A DNA stretch of 64,000 bases from UBA1924 sp963976625 (lineage in GTDB: Bacteria > Planctomycetota > Phycisphaerae > Phycisphaerales > UBA1924), in assembly GCA_963976625.1 (NCBI GenBank), contig CAXBLA010000005.1:88564-152563 (forward strand), in the 5' to 3' direction. Below the pieces are notes generated by a model that saw only the letters and a list, made by a program, of their open reading frames with translations, had not been told where the DNA came from and did not search any database. A program made the translations under genes and the position numbers. Of this stretch, positions 8,760 through 18,088 are shown piece after piece (positions within the stretch are counted from its first letter, which is position 1; every line of letters begins with the position of its first letter).

Positions 8760-9353
8760 ATGAACAACTTCAAGAACACACTCGGGCTATCAATCGTCAT
8801 TGTGCTGATGACGCTGCTGGGCGGGTGCGCGGACATGCAGGGCGCATTGGCGCAAACCACACACTGGCGGGACCAAGCGAAGATGCTCGAAACCGATCTG
8901 CAGGCGCAGCTCGAAACGCTCGAGACCAATCAAGCGACCATCGACCCGGCATCGCCGGCGGGCGCGTTCCTTGAATCGACAATCGAACACGCGAACGAAA
9001 AGATCGGCCTACTCAACGCGGCGATCGCGCAGGCCGACGCGGTGATCAGCGAGGCGCAGAACCCGAGCGATCCGTTGACGGTGGCTGCCGAATCGCTCAC
9101 GCCCTGGGTGCCCGCGCCGATCCAGGGGCCATTGGTGCTCGGGGCGGCGTTGGCGGCTTCGCTGATGCGCTCACGCAATCTCAAGCAGAGCGCGGCATCG
9201 ATCATCCAATCCATCGAGCACACGCTCAACAGCGATCCTGAGTTCAAGCAACGATTTGTCGAGAACGCCAACACCATCCGTAAGATCCAGACCCCAGGTG
9301 CGCGCAAGCTGATCGATCGCACGGTCAAGAAGAAACCCGCGATCATCGGCTAG
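8760..9353 (+). CDS. Putative lipoprotein with coiled-coil and membrane segment
   Basis: The 197-residue product begins with a lipoprotein signal (LVMTLLGGC-like: IVLMTLLGGC, Cys about residue 22), so it is probably lipid-anchored. Residues 30-100 are polar and helical, with leucine spacing that fits a short coiled coil. A hydrophobic stretch near PIQGPLVLGAALAASLM could be a second membrane contact, and the tail is basic (RTVKKK). No family was recognised. A GGGGAGA ribosome site lies about 8 bases before the ATG at 8760. It follows the lipid A genes after a 190-base gap and may have its own promoter. Confidence 0.6.
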   Translation: MNNFKNTLGLSIVIVLMTLLGGCADMQGALAQTTHWRDQAKMLETDLQAQLETLETNQATIDPASPAGAFLESTIEHANEKIGLLNAAIAQADAVISEAQNPSDPLTVAAESLTPWVPAPIQGPLVLGAALAASLMRSRNLKQSAASIIQSIEHTLNSDPEFKQRFVENANTIRKIQTPGARKLIDRTVKKKPAIIG

Positions 9354-9370
9354 AACAAAAATCGGTTTCG

Positions 9371-10054
9371 TTACTTCGTTTCCATCACCAGCTCGAAGCG
9401 CCCGTTGCTGACCCGCAAGGCCAAAAGCTGTCCTACGCGCCCGTCGCCGATCTCTAGACGCCCCGCACCCACACGGTACTTCTTGTGCACCGCCCGCTCG
9501 TCGCTCATCGCGCTGACGATCGACATCGGAACGGGGGTGGTGCCCACATGCACCGAGGAGAGCGTGGCCCAGAGGTCGCCGAGCTCGTCGAGTTCGAGTT
9601 GAACCCTGGCCCATACGACCGACTTGCCCGACGCGTGGGTGACCAACGCGCCCAGCGTCATCTGGTCGCCATCGAGCCCGACGCGGACGGCTTCGATCTC
9701 GGTTGGCCAAGCGTCGTCGCCCAGGTGCGTCGTGATGGTGTTGATCAGGCGGGCTTCGAGCCAGGCGTTGGCTTGCTCGTGGTTGATGGCCACGGACCAA
9801 GTCGGGTCATCGGCATCGCGGACCATGGTGAGCTGCGTCGTGATCGCGTTTTCGAGCTGCTCGCCCTGCCGGACGATCTGCGGATCGTCGCGGCTGATCA
9901 CGCCGAGCTTGCTCCACCAACTGGGTGTATTGGCGAGCCCGTTGATCGCCGCGATCAGCAGGATGGCGCTGAGGATCAACAGCACCATGCACACGATCGA
10001 GAGCCCGATCGCGTGCTGCTTGGTCCAGCTCTGGAGCTTGGAGTTCGCGATCAT
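9371..10054 (-). CDS. Membrane-anchored protein of unknown function
   Basis: The 227-residue product has one N-terminal membrane helix (SIVCMVLLILSAILLIAAI, about residues 16-36) followed by a soluble domain, presumably periplasmic, beginning with a Trp-rich stretch (NTPSWWSKLGV). The domain shows alternating beta-type segments but no motif I can name. The first ATG is at 10054; an in-frame GTG at 10069 is an alternative. It lies between the convergent lipoprotein gene and the end of the rplM-rpsI operon. The rpsI terminator separates it from that operon, so it is probably transcribed independently. Confidence 0.6.
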   Translation of the reverse strand: MIANSKLQSWTKQHAIGLSIVCMVLLILSAILLIAAINGLANTPSWWSKLGVISRDDPQIVRQGEQLENAITTQLTMVRDADDPTWSVAINHEQANAWLEARLINTITTHLGDDAWPTEIEAVRVGLDGDQMTLGALVTHASGKSVVWARVQLELDELGDLWATLSSVHVGTTPVPMSIVSAMSDERAVHKKYRVGAGRLEIGDGRVGQLLALRVSNGRFELVMETK

Positions 10055-10118
10055 GAGTCGGGCAGGCACGCCATGACTGTACCCGCATTGTGGTTCGCGG
10101 GTGTTTACACATCGACAT

Positions 10119-10151
10119 AAAAAAACCAGCCCGGACGGATCCGGGCTGGTT
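10119..10151 (-). terminator. Factor-independent terminator of rplM-rpsI
   Basis: On the reverse strand a 12-bp perfect stem (AACCAGCCCGGA with its complement, loop of 4) is followed by seven T residues. It begins 41 bases after the rpsI stop codon and is the clearest terminator of the window. Confidence 0.93.
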
Positions 10152-10191
10152 GAAGAATCTGAGATTCGGCGAATACATCTCGCCAGTTCGA

Positions 10192-10722
10192 TTAACGCTT
10201 CGAGAACTGGAAGCGGGCGCGAGCACCGGGCTGGCCGTACTTCTTGCGTTCGACCTTACGGGCGTCGCGGGTCAGGAAGTTGGCTTCGCGGAGTGCGGCA
10301 TCGAAGTTCGGGTCGTACCCGACGAGTGCGCGGGAGATGCCCAGGCGGAGTGCCTGTGCCTGGCCCATGTAGCCGCCGCCGTGGAGGCGAACGAAGATAT
10401 CGAACTTGCCTTCGGTGTTGGTCAGCTTGAGCGGTGCGACGGCGTCGGCGCGGTCCTGCATCTCGGAGAAGTACTCCTCGACGGTCTTGAACTTCTTGCG
10501 GTTGATCTGGATCTTGAGCTCGCCCTGATCGGCGTTCTGCGCTGGGCGGAAGCGGACGCGTGCGACCGCGGCCTTGCGTCGCCCGGTGCCCCACCACCAG
10601 CCGTGCTTGTCAGCCGGCTTTGGGTCTGGGAGCACGCGGACAGCCTGCTGGGTTTCTGCGGGGCCGGCGACATTTTCGCCCGCCATTTCTGGGTTGGTGA
10701 TGGTGGTTTCGTAACCTGCCAT
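10192..10722 (-). CDS. rpsI: 30S ribosomal protein S9
   Basis: The C-terminal 130 residues are a standard S9: GTGRRKAAVARV at the start, FDIFVRLHGGGYMGQAQALR in the middle, and the conserved basic tail ending FQFSKR, which reaches the ribosomal P site. The protein has about 45 extra N-terminal residues (through DKHGWWW) that are not part of the usual fold. AAAGGTAG before the ATG at 10722 supports that start, so the extension seems real. It is cotranscribed with rplM upstream and ends at a strong terminator. Confidence 0.95.
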   Translation of the reverse strand: MAGYETTITNPEMAGENVAGPAETQQAVRVLPDPKPADKHGWWWGTGRRKAAVARVRFRPAQNADQGELKIQINRKKFKTVEEYFSEMQDRADAVAPLKLTNTEGKFDIFVRLHGGGYMGQAQALRLGISRALVGYDPNFDAALREANFLTRDARKVERKKYGQPGARARFQFSKR

Positions 10723-10805
10723 GAGTATCTACCTTTCGTTCACTGCCCGCATCCACGCGTTCGATCACATGCCGAAGCGCTTTGGGCAGGGTGTGTAATC
10801 TGTCT

Positions 10806-11261
10806 TTAGAGTGCGATTGGGTTCGCGCCGGTGTGTGGGTGCTCAGCGCCTGGGTAGACCTTGAGCTTCTTGAGCATCTGGCGGCCAAGGCGGCTCTTGG
10901 GGAGCATGCGACGCACGGCTTCTTCGATGAGCAGCTCGGGCTTGCGATCACGCAGGTGCCCGTAGGTCTCGGCGCTCTGGCCACCGGGGTAGCCCGAGTA
11001 GGTCAGGCGGAGCTTCTGATCGGCCTTGTTGCCCGAGAGCTCGATGAGCGAAGCATTGGTGACGATGACGAAATCGCCACAATCGACATGCGGGGTGTAC
11101 TCTGGGCGGTGCTTGCCCATGAGCACGGTCGCGATCTCGGTGGCCATGCGCCCGAGGCGCTGCTCGGAGGCGTCAACGATGCGCCACTGCTTGGCGACCT
11201 CGCCCTTCTTGGCGACGAAGGTCTGGCGGCGGAGGTGTGTGTGCTTCTTTGTTGATCCCAT
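10806..11261 (-). CDS. rplM: 50S ribosomal protein L13
   Basis: The 151-residue product is a complete L13, one of the early-binding large-subunit proteins. Landmarks are WRIVDASEQRLGRMAT near the N-terminus, GDFVIVTNA, and AVRRMLPKSRLGRQ followed by LKVYPGAEHPH at the C-terminus. A strong GAAGGAG ribosome site precedes the ATG at 11261. The order rplM-rpsI is conserved across bacteria, and the 83-base gap to rpsI fits one transcript. Confidence 0.97.
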   Translation of the reverse strand: MGSTKKHTHLRRQTFVAKKGEVAKQWRIVDASEQRLGRMATEIATVLMGKHRPEYTPHVDCGDFVIVTNASLIELSGNKADQKLRLTYSGYPGGQSAETYGHLRDRKPELLIEEAVRRMLPKSRLGRQMLKKLKVYPGAEHPHTGANPIAL

Positions 11262-11679
11262 GGTTCAACTCCTTCTTTCGATTCAGATCCCGCACGCGGC
11301 GGGCGGCGACCGACCAAACGCGGAGCGAAAAAGCTCAACGAAGATCAGCAACAACCGTGGTCGTGCTTGAAACGCTGCCTACCGGGCAGGGCGGACAGAC
11401 GAAGCACGGGGCCAAGTCTGCATGTTTGTCGTATCAATCCCGGACGCACAAAGCGTGTGGGGAAGGTAAATTAGCCCGCTGATTATCCAAAGTCCAGCCG
11501 ACATTGGACACGATGAGCATATTCGATCAACCCATCCCAAGGAGCAACAGAGCCGATATGATCGTGTATCCTCTATGGATCGCCAGTATCATCGGATTTC
11601 ATCAATGGGACCGGTTTCAACTGACCGATACCCGCACGCGACCGCCCATTCTCGCCACGCCGACCGAGCGAACATTCAT
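11262..11679. other. Intergenic region between rplM and the CPBP protease gene
   Basis: These 418 bases separate two divergently transcribed genes and should hold both promoters. The only clear element is the rplM ribosome site next to 11262. I saw no strong -10/-35 pair, tRNA, leader motif or conserved-looking small gene. Short open frames occur on the forward strand but lack a ribosome site or recognisable content. Confidence 0.5.
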
Positions 11680-13320
11680 ATGACCGACACACCGAACGAA
11701 AACCAACAAAGCAACCCTTCATCCCAGCAGCCCCCCCGGGCCCCGGTGAAGAATTGGTCGCCGTTGGCTAATGCGATGCGTCACGACCACAGCGATCTGG
11801 TCACCAAGCGGGGCAACCCGATCGACCCCGCGGATCCGGGCAACCGAGCGACGCGCCTGGTCACGATGGTACTGACGCTGATCGTGGTGACGCTGGTGAT
11901 CATTTGGCAAAATGTGCCCGACGAGTGGAAAGAGAAGACCCTGCTTTCGCAGCCGACGCCCAAACAGGTGCAATCACCAGCCCTGCCAGCAGATGGACAG
12001 TTCGGGCAGGTCGATCTGATGGGGCGGGTCTTTCTGCGTGGGTATGACCTTTTACAATCAACCCAGGTTATGGACCAGTTCGCCGTGTTTGAAGGCAGTC
12101 TGAGCAACGAAGATCAAGTGCGTCTGATCATGCTCGCCGGAGAGTTCGAGGGCGATGCAGAGGCGCTCGATCGGATCAATGAGCTGCAATCTACATTGGT
12201 AAATGAAGAAGTCGATCGGAGCATGGATGAACTCGTCAAGAACATTGAACTCTCCGACGAGGATCTCGAAAAGCGAGCTGAGCACGATCTGATCTTCGAA
12301 GAGCTCAAGGCCCTTGAGACCATCTACACCGACGGGATTGATGCGCTCGAAGACGAACAACGCGCACAGCTCAGCGCCCGCTACGGACTCATCGGCAAGG
12401 TCGCGCTGACGCACGGGCTCGACGATGACGACCCGTTCCGCGAGCCCTTCATCAACAACGGCATGAAGATCGGGATCTTTGGGCTATTGATTCTGATCGT
12501 GGGCGTGCTCGCGCCGATCACCGGGTTTGTGCTGTTGATATTGGGGATCATCGGGTTCGCGAGCGGGAAGATGCGCATGCGGGCCCATGTGCCGACGCGC
12601 GGCGGTAGCGTGTTCCTCGAGACCTACGGCGTGTTCGTCTTCGGGTTCCTAGTCCTCACGGTGGGCACATTCTTCATCAACGCGCGATGGCCCGATATGG
12701 GATTGCTGCTGCTGCTCTTGCAGTGGTCGTTGCTGTTGTTTGTTTTCTGGGGGCTCGTGCGTGGGATGTACCCGGCCAACTGGCGCAAGGCCATCGGGCT
12801 CCATTGCGGCGAGGGGATCTTCAAAGAGATCGGGTGCGGGATCGTCGGCTATATCGCGTCCATCCCGGTCTACATTGTCGGGGTCTTGGTCACCGTCGTG
12901 GTGCTGGTGATTCAAGAAGGGCTCAGCTCGGGCAACGGGGGCGAGCCGGTCCAAGCCTCGAATCCGATTTTCGATATGATCGCCAACGGCGACATCTTCC
13001 TCGTGCTGCTGCTCTTTACGCTCGCCACGATCTGGGCGCCGCTGGTCGAAGAAGCGATCTTCCGCGGGGCGCTGTATCGCCACCTGCGTGGGTCATTGCA
13101 TTGGGTGCTTGCGGCGTTCATCAGCGCGGTGCTCTTTGCGTATATGCACAACTATGGACCGTTGCTTGTTGCGCCGCTGATCGCGCTCGGGTTTATGTTC
13201 GCCGTGATGCGAGAATGGCGAGGCTCGCTGATCGCGCCGATCACCGCTCACTTCATGCACAACTTTACGCTGATGGTCTTTATGTTCACGCTGGTGCAGC
13301 TGATCAAAGACCCGCTCTAG
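11680..13320 (+). CDS. CPBP-family intramembrane glutamic protease
   Basis: The 546-residue membrane protein ends in a CPBP (Abi/Rce1-type) domain. Three motifs are present near the C-terminus: EEAIFRG, FAYMHN and HFMHN, which supply the catalytic Glu and His/Asn residues. Family members cleave within membranes or process prenylated or bacteriocin-like peptides; the substrate here is unknown. An N-terminal helix (about residues 60-80) is followed by an acidic soluble region of roughly 200 residues, an addition to the bare domain, then about eight membrane helices. The ATG at 11680 is preferred over more upstream starts because the preceding residues are low-complexity, but its ribosome site is weak. 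The 3' end overlaps the convergent next gene by 17 bases. Confidence 0.85.
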   Translation: MTDTPNENQQSNPSSQQPPRAPVKNWSPLANAMRHDHSDLVTKRGNPIDPADPGNRATRLVTMVLTLIVVTLVIIWQNVPDEWKEKTLLSQPTPKQVQSPALPADGQFGQVDLMGRVFLRGYDLLQSTQVMDQFAVFEGSLSNEDQVRLIMLAGEFEGDAEALDRINELQSTLVNEEVDRSMDELVKNIELSDEDLEKRAEHDLIFEELKALETIYTDGIDALEDEQRAQLSARYGLIGKVALTHGLDDDDPFREPFINNGMKIGIFGLLILIVGVLAPITGFVLLILGIIGFASGKMRMRAHVPTRGGSVFLETYGVFVFGFLVLTVGTFFINARWPDMGLLLLLLQWSLLLFVFWGLVRGMYPANWRKAIGLHCGEGIFKEIGCGIVGYIASIPVYIVGVLVTVVVLVIQEGLSSGNGGEPVQASNPIFDMIANGDIFLVLLLFTLATIWAPLVEEAIFRGALYRHLRGSLHWVLAAFISAVLFAYMHNYGPLLVAPLIALGFMFAVMREWRGSLIAPITAHFMHNFTLMVFMFTLVQLIKDPL

Positions 13321-14545
13321 CGGGTGTTGCCGAGCCGGTGCCCTCTGCGACGCGCTTGAGCGCGGTGCCGGCGGCCCGTGTGATCACGATCAGCAGCAGC
13401 ACGGCCGCGACGATCCCGGCGACGAGCATCCATTTGGGCTTCTCGATGTGCCCCGTCCAGCCGGTGAACTGCTGGCCGATGAGCACGGCCGCGAGCGTGC
13501 GGGGGAACATGCCCATCAGGGTCCCGAAGAAGAACACGCCCCGGGGCACGCCCAACGACACAAGCAATAGGTTCGTGAGTGCAAAGGGCGCACTGGGCGA
13601 TGCACGCAGCAGCGTGACGAGCAGCAGCGCCCGGCGGGGGCTCGCGTGGACCAGCGCGTCGCGGAGCATCAGGGCTTTGGGCTTGCGTTGGATCTCTTGC
13701 TCGACCCGGCTCTTGGCGATGCGCCCGACGAGCTCGTAGCCCACGAGCGATGCCCCGCCGAAGCCGAGCAGCGCCAGCGTGAGCCCCATGGGCACGCCGA
13801 AGGCGTAGCCCGCGAGAATCGCCTGCGAAACCGTCGGCAGGCATCCGAACCCGGCGAGGATCACAAAGCCCACCAGGTAGATCGACATCCCCATCGCCAT
13901 GTGGGCGACGCTTGAGCCGTCGCCGATGAGGGCGACGCGGATGGGTTCCATATTGAGCACGAGCATGACGCCGGCGAACGACGGGATCGTGGACCACGCG
14001 ACGCCCAAGATCGCAGCCGGTCCAAGCCGACGCAGCATCGCGCATCCGTCATGGACGCGCTCGGTGCCAAGCCGATAGACGAAACCGTAGGCGAAGAGCG
14101 CGCCGGCCAAGGCGCACAGGGTCAGGATCTTCCAGTTGCCCGGGGAGTTGAGCAGGTTGTCACCGAGCCAGGTTTGGGAGCTTGGCGAGAGCGTAGGCAT
14201 GACGAAAGGCAGCGAGATCAGCATCCCGACAAAGAGCACGCCCCAATGCAAAGCTTGCGCACCAAAGCGGTTGGTGCGGGTGCGCTCGCGGGTGTGGGTG
14301 CTCGCCCCGACCATCACACAGGCGGCTCGCCCGAGCAGGGTCTTGGGGGCGACGCACTGGCTGCAGGGGCAGTCTTGGCCTGGTCCGGTGCAGGCCTGGC
14401 TGTCTGTCGGCTCGTCATCCATGATGTCGAGCTTGACGACGCGCATAGGGATGCTGACGGGCCCGGATGGGGCTTTCTGCTGAACCGTGTCCTGAGCCGG
14501 GTCTTGCTCGGAATGTAATTGAGACTCGCTATCAACTACTGGCAT
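13304..14545 (-). CDS. VTT (TVP38/TMEM64-type) membrane protein with extra N-terminal region
   Basis: The 413-residue product has a C-terminal VTT domain of about six membrane segments, including GFGCLPTVSQAILAGYAFG and LLRASPSAPFALTNLLL, as in TVP38/TMEM64 and DedA-like lipid scramblases. Ahead of it are two further membrane helices and a cytosolic Cys cluster CTGPGQDCPCSQC (spacing Cx6CxCx2C), which could bind metal or sit next to the membrane. The next gene on the same strand encodes a close relative without this extra part, so the pair probably arose by duplication. The gene runs 17 bases into the convergent protease gene. Confidence 0.8.
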   Translation of the reverse strand: MPVVDSESQLHSEQDPAQDTVQQKAPSGPVSIPMRVVKLDIMDDEPTDSQACTGPGQDCPCSQCVAPKTLLGRAACVMVGASTHTRERTRTNRFGAQALHWGVLFVGMLISLPFVMPTLSPSSQTWLGDNLLNSPGNWKILTLCALAGALFAYGFVYRLGTERVHDGCAMLRRLGPAAILGVAWSTIPSFAGVMLVLNMEPIRVALIGDGSSVAHMAMGMSIYLVGFVILAGFGCLPTVSQAILAGYAFGVPMGLTLALLGFGGASLVGYELVGRIAKSRVEQEIQRKPKALMLRDALVHASPRRALLLVTLLRASPSAPFALTNLLLVSLGVPRGVFFFGTLMGMFPRTLAAVLIGQQFTGWTGHIEKPKWMLVAGIVAAVLLLIVITRAAGTALKRVAEGTGSATPARAGL

Positions 14546-14562
14546 GCCAGAGTGTAGACCCC

Positions 14563-15405
14563 TCAGGCTTGGCTGTCATCCGCCGATTCGGCCGGCTGCT
14601 CTTCTGGCTCGGGCGGGAGATCACCGGTCCGCATCGCCGATTCCACGGCTCGGTTCGCCAGCTGCCCCAGCCCGACCAAGATCGCCACTGCGAGGATAAT
14701 CCCGCCGATGATGAGCCACTTGGGTTTTTCGACCTCGTCCCAGCTCTCGACCTGGGCCCCGATCCAGACAGCCGCGAATGTTCGCGGGGCCATGCCAACG
14801 ATCGTCGCGATCAGGAAGGGGATCATCTTCACGCCCGAGACGCTCATCACATAGTTGGTCAGGGCGAAGGGCGAGTTGGGCGGGACGCGGATGAGCGTCA
14901 GGATCAATAGTGCTCGGAGCTTGCCGTGACGGATAAAGGCATCGCGGATGATGGCGGCCTTTGGGTGCGATTCGATCTCATGCTCGACCTTCTTGCGCGC
15001 CACGGCCCCGGCGATCAGGTACCCGATGATCGACGCTCCGGCGAAGCCGACGAGGGCCGCGGGGAAGCCCCAGGTGATGCCGAAGGCGAAGCCGGCGAGG
15101 ATGGCCTGTGACACGGTGGGTAAGAGCCCGAACCCGGCGGAGAGGATGAAGATCCCGATATAGATCGCGAGCCCAGCTTCCAACGAGAGCCCGGGCTGGT
15201 CTTCGGTCCCCCGTAGCCAGCCGGCGGCGACATCCATCTTGACGAGCAGCGTGAGCCCGGCGATGGCCGGCAGCACCGCCCACGCGATCCCGAGCCAAGC
15301 CGCGGGCCCGAGTCGGGTGATGATCGCGCCGACGGAGTCGTGGTCTGGTGGGGCTTGAGCCGGTGATTCTGAAGGTTGTTCTGTGGGCATATCGGGCGTA
15401 GACAT
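14563..15405 (-). CDS. VTT (TVP38/TMEM64-type) membrane protein
   Basis: The 280-residue protein is a VTT-domain membrane protein with core segments GFGLLPTVSQAILAGFAFG and LIRVPPNSPFALTNYVM, almost the same as in its downstream neighbour (13304-14545). The C-terminal tail is Pro/Glu-rich and cytosolic-looking. VTT proteins are implicated in phospholipid or undecaprenyl-phosphate movement; which applies here is unknown. The start is either 15405 (MSTPDMP) or 15417; both lack a strong ribosome site. Only 17 bases separate its stop from the next start, so the two are cotranscribed. Confidence 0.8.
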   Translation of the reverse strand: MSTPDMPTEQPSESPAQAPPDHDSVGAIITRLGPAAWLGIAWAVLPAIAGLTLLVKMDVAAGWLRGTEDQPGLSLEAGLAIYIGIFILSAGFGLLPTVSQAILAGFAFGITWGFPAALVGFAGASIIGYLIAGAVARKKVEHEIESHPKAAIIRDAFIRHGKLRALLILTLIRVPPNSPFALTNYVMSVSGVKMIPFLIATIVGMAPRTFAAVWIGAQVESWDEVEKPKWLIIGGIILAVAILVGLGQLANRAVESAMRTGDLPPEPEEQPAESADDSQA

Positions 15406-15495
15406 AGGGTCGATCATACGCCAAAGGATGATGCGGGTGGGTACTTCTCCGGGACTCGGGGATCTTGTATGTATGTTCGAGCGTATAGGTTCTTG

Positions 15496-16197
15496 ATGAG
15501 ACGAGCCGTCAACACCATTCTGTGGACCCTGCTCTTGGGTCTGCTTGTGCTGGCCTTTTTGCCAAGCCAAGGGCGGGCGCGAGTGTGCTATGGGATCGGA
15601 GCCGCGAACTCGTTTGTCGTTCTCGAAACGCCTCAAGGTCTCGAAGTGCTCAGCGATAACGAGTTTATGTACATGTCCGATGAATCGATGAACCAAGTGT
15701 TCGACGAGGGCATCTACCTGACCAGCTACGCATCGAGGCAGGTCGGTCCATTGCCGGGGCTGTTCCAGTGCACCGTCAAAACAAGCTATCTGGCGAGTCC
15801 GGAGTCACTGAGGGTCCAAAACGACGAAGTACTGACGACGCAACAACGACGCGTGATCTACGACGCGATTGTTGCGTACGCCAAGGCCGATCCGAACTTG
15901 GCATCGTATCGTCCGGGTCAGCCGCCAGTGGTTTCGTTTAGTAAGCACGAGTTCTTCGCAGAGACTCGACGGGTGATTCTGATTTTGGGGATTCCGCTGG
16001 CTTTGCTCTTGATTATTAACTGGCTGGTGGGCAAGTCTGGCAACGAGATCCAAGACCAACGCCGACAGCGCGGCGTGTGCATCCATTGCGAGTACAACTG
16101 TGCCGATCTGCCCTCCCCGATTTGCCCAGAGTGCGGCAAGCCCCACGCGGACCATGTCGATGCGGGCTCAACTTCACTTCCCGAATCCAACGCCTAG
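15496..16197 (+). CDS. Membrane protein with C-terminal zinc ribbon
   Basis: The 233-residue product has an N-terminal helix (ILWTLLLGLLVLAFL), a soluble domain of about 130 residues, a second helix (VILILGIPLALLLIINWLVG) and a C-terminal zinc ribbon CIHCEYNC...CPECG. Double-Cys tails of the form CxxC...CPECG are common in Phycisphaerales membrane proteins, so this is a lineage clue. Function is unknown. An ATG nine codons upstream (15469) is an alternative start. It is divergent from the VTT pair. Confidence 0.65.
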   Translation: MRRAVNTILWTLLLGLLVLAFLPSQGRARVCYGIGAANSFVVLETPQGLEVLSDNEFMYMSDESMNQVFDEGIYLTSYASRQVGPLPGLFQCTVKTSYLASPESLRVQNDEVLTTQQRRVIYDAIVAYAKADPNLASYRPGQPPVVSFSKHEFFAETRRVILILGIPLALLLIINWLVGKSGNEIQDQRRQRGVCIHCEYNCADLPSPICPECGKPHADHVDAGSTSLPESNA

Positions 16198-16273
16198 ACT
16201 CTGTCGCATCCGCATCGGCGGGTGACCCACTGCTATTTTCAGCGAGAAAACGCTGTCAACGGAGTCCACGACC

Positions 16274-17206
16274 ATGATCCCACGACCACCACCACGCGAC
16301 GGCGCCCTCGGCTTCTTGCTCCTCTCCCCCTACCGCGTGCAGGGCTACTCGGTGGCCGGCGAGGCGACCTCGATCAATATCCCGGAGATGGATGTCTGCT
16401 TTGATATGGGCATGGCGCCGCGCTCAGCACTGGCGGCTAAGTTCTGTGCGCTCTCGCACGGGCATATGGACCATGTAGGCGGGTTGGCCTACTGGTGCTC
16501 GCAGCGCAACTTCCAGGGGATGGGCCCGGGCACCATCGTGTGCGACAAGCGGATCGAATCCGATGTCCGAGGCATGATGGACGGGTTCCAGAGCCTCGAA
16601 CGCCAGAAGACCCCCTACGAGTTGATCACCCTCGAGCACGAGCAAGAGATCCAGATCAAGAACAACATCATGCTCCGCGCCTTCCACACCGAGCACACCG
16701 CGCCCTCGATCGGCTATGTGATCGTCGAGAAGCGGACGAAGCTCAAGGAGCACTTGGTTGGTTTGCCACAAGAAAAACTCCGCGACATGAAGCAGAACGG
16801 CGAGGAGATTGTCAATCATCTCGAGGTGCCGTTGATCGCGTACACGGGCGACACGCTCCCGGGCGCGCACCTGCTGCGTGACGATGTGCGCAAGGCGCAG
16901 GTGATTATCTCCGAGTGCACCTTCTTCGACCCTGGGCACAAGCAGCGCGCCAAGACCGGGATGCACATGCATGTCGATGATCTGGTCGAGTGGCTCAAGG
17001 TCGTTGAGTGCGAGCACATGGTGGTCGTGCATCTATCGCGCCGGACGCATCTGGGGCAGGCCCGCAAGCAGCTCGAGCAGCAGGCCGGCAAAGAGCTGGC
17101 GAGCAAGGTGCACTTCTTGATGGATCACCGCACGAACCGCTCACGCTATGAAGCGCAGGCTGAGGAAGCGCTCAAGCTTGAGGCGTCGTTGCAAGCGGCC
17201 GAGTAA
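16274..17206 (+). CDS. RNase Z-like metallo-beta-lactamase-fold hydrolase
   Basis: The 310-residue product has an intact metallo-beta-lactamase active site: SHGHMDHVGG (the HxHxDH motif, about residue 61), AYTGDT with the metal-bridging Asp, and HLSRRT with the last metal His. HTEHTAPSIGY resembles the exosite-side motif of RNase Z and related phosphodiesterases. The most likely activity is phosphodiester hydrolysis, either tRNA 3'-end processing or another substrate. It lacks an obvious long exosite arm, so a plain RNase Z label would be too strong. Neighbours give no operon context; the convergent pyrE follows. Confidence 0.8.
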   Translation: MIPRPPPRDGALGFLLLSPYRVQGYSVAGEATSINIPEMDVCFDMGMAPRSALAAKFCALSHGHMDHVGGLAYWCSQRNFQGMGPGTIVCDKRIESDVRGMMDGFQSLERQKTPYELITLEHEQEIQIKNNIMLRAFHTEHTAPSIGYVIVEKRTKLKEHLVGLPQEKLRDMKQNGEEIVNHLEVPLIAYTGDTLPGAHLLRDDVRKAQVIISECTFFDPGHKQRAKTGMHMHVDDLVEWLKVVECEHMVVVHLSRRTHLGQARKQLEQQAGKELASKVHFLMDHRTNRSRYEAQAEEALKLEASLQAAE

Positions 17207-17227
17207 GCTCAATCGCTTACTCGACTG

Positions 17228-17809
17228 TTATTCGTCCTCAACGCCGAGGTCCTGCTTGGTGAAGAGCGCGAAGAACCGCACACCCGCGGCTTCTACATTC
17301 TCCCGCGCGCCCTCCTGACGATCGATCACCGTGATCATCGCGGGGACCTTTGCGCCCAGTGCTTTGAGGGTCTCGACGGCTTCGAGGGCCTGGCCGCCGG
17401 TGGTGGCGACATCTTCGATGAAGATCACCGTGTCGCCGGCGTTGATGATGCCCTCGACCTGCTTGGCGGTGCCGTAGTCTTTCTTGGCGTTGCGGACGAA
17501 GATGGTGCTGAGCCCCGTCGAGAGCCCGGCGGCCGTCACAAGCGGGATGCCGCCGAGTTCGGCCCCGGCGAGCTGGTTGACCGGGGTTCCCAGATCATCC
17601 TCGATCTGAGCGATCTGCTGCTTGAAGCACACCCCGAGCTGCGCGAGGATGTTCGGCTTGGTCGAGAAGCGGTATTTATCGAGGTAGTAGCTCGATGTCC
17701 GCCCGGATCGCAGGGTGAAGGTCCCCCGCAGGAGCGAGGCAGCTGCGATGTCGGCGGCGAGTGATTTTCGATCGATATTCGGGTTGGTGTCGGTGTGTGG
17801 GGTGGGCAT
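17228..17809 (-). CDS. pyrE: Orotate phosphoribosyltransferase
   Basis: PyrE joins orotate to PRPP to make OMP in pyrimidine synthesis. The 193-residue product shows the type-I PRTase PRPP loop FIEDVATTGGQALEAV, preceded by the substrate-side segment TFTLRSGRTSSYYLDKYRF and the hood/flexible-loop region VRNAKKDYGTAKQVEG. Length fits the family. The start at 17809 (MPTPHT) is chosen because everything upstream in frame is unlike PyrE. No other pyr genes are in the window. Confidence 0.9.
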   Translation of the reverse strand: MPTPHTDTNPNIDRKSLAADIAAASLLRGTFTLRSGRTSSYYLDKYRFSTKPNILAQLGVCFKQQIAQIEDDLGTPVNQLAGAELGGIPLVTAAGLSTGLSTIFVRNAKKDYGTAKQVEGIINAGDTVIFIEDVATTGGQALEAVETLKALGAKVPAMITVIDRQEGARENVEAAGVRFFALFTKQDLGVEDE

Positions 17810-18088
17810 GGGTGGTTTATAGTCCGAAAATTGTGGTTTGTTGGGTGAAAAAACAAAGAATGGGGAACTCAAATCCAATTTCAGCGTCATAATTGATACC
17901 CACGGGCGTTGAGCCGATATCAGCTCCAGAGTGGGCGAAAAACGATCCAGATCGATCGTCGTGCAGCTCGATCGCATGGGTGTGTTCAGCACCCTCATCT
18001 TTGGATTTTACACCGTACTGAATCAATCACAAACAGACAGCACAGCTTCATTCTTTGACGGAAGAGCTGACATCGGGAGAAAAAGATT

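Noticed and set aside
16274..17206. Firm assignment as tRNase Z
   Set aside because: The metal site fits, but the tRNA-binding exosite arm is not evident and other phosphodiesterases share the same motifs.
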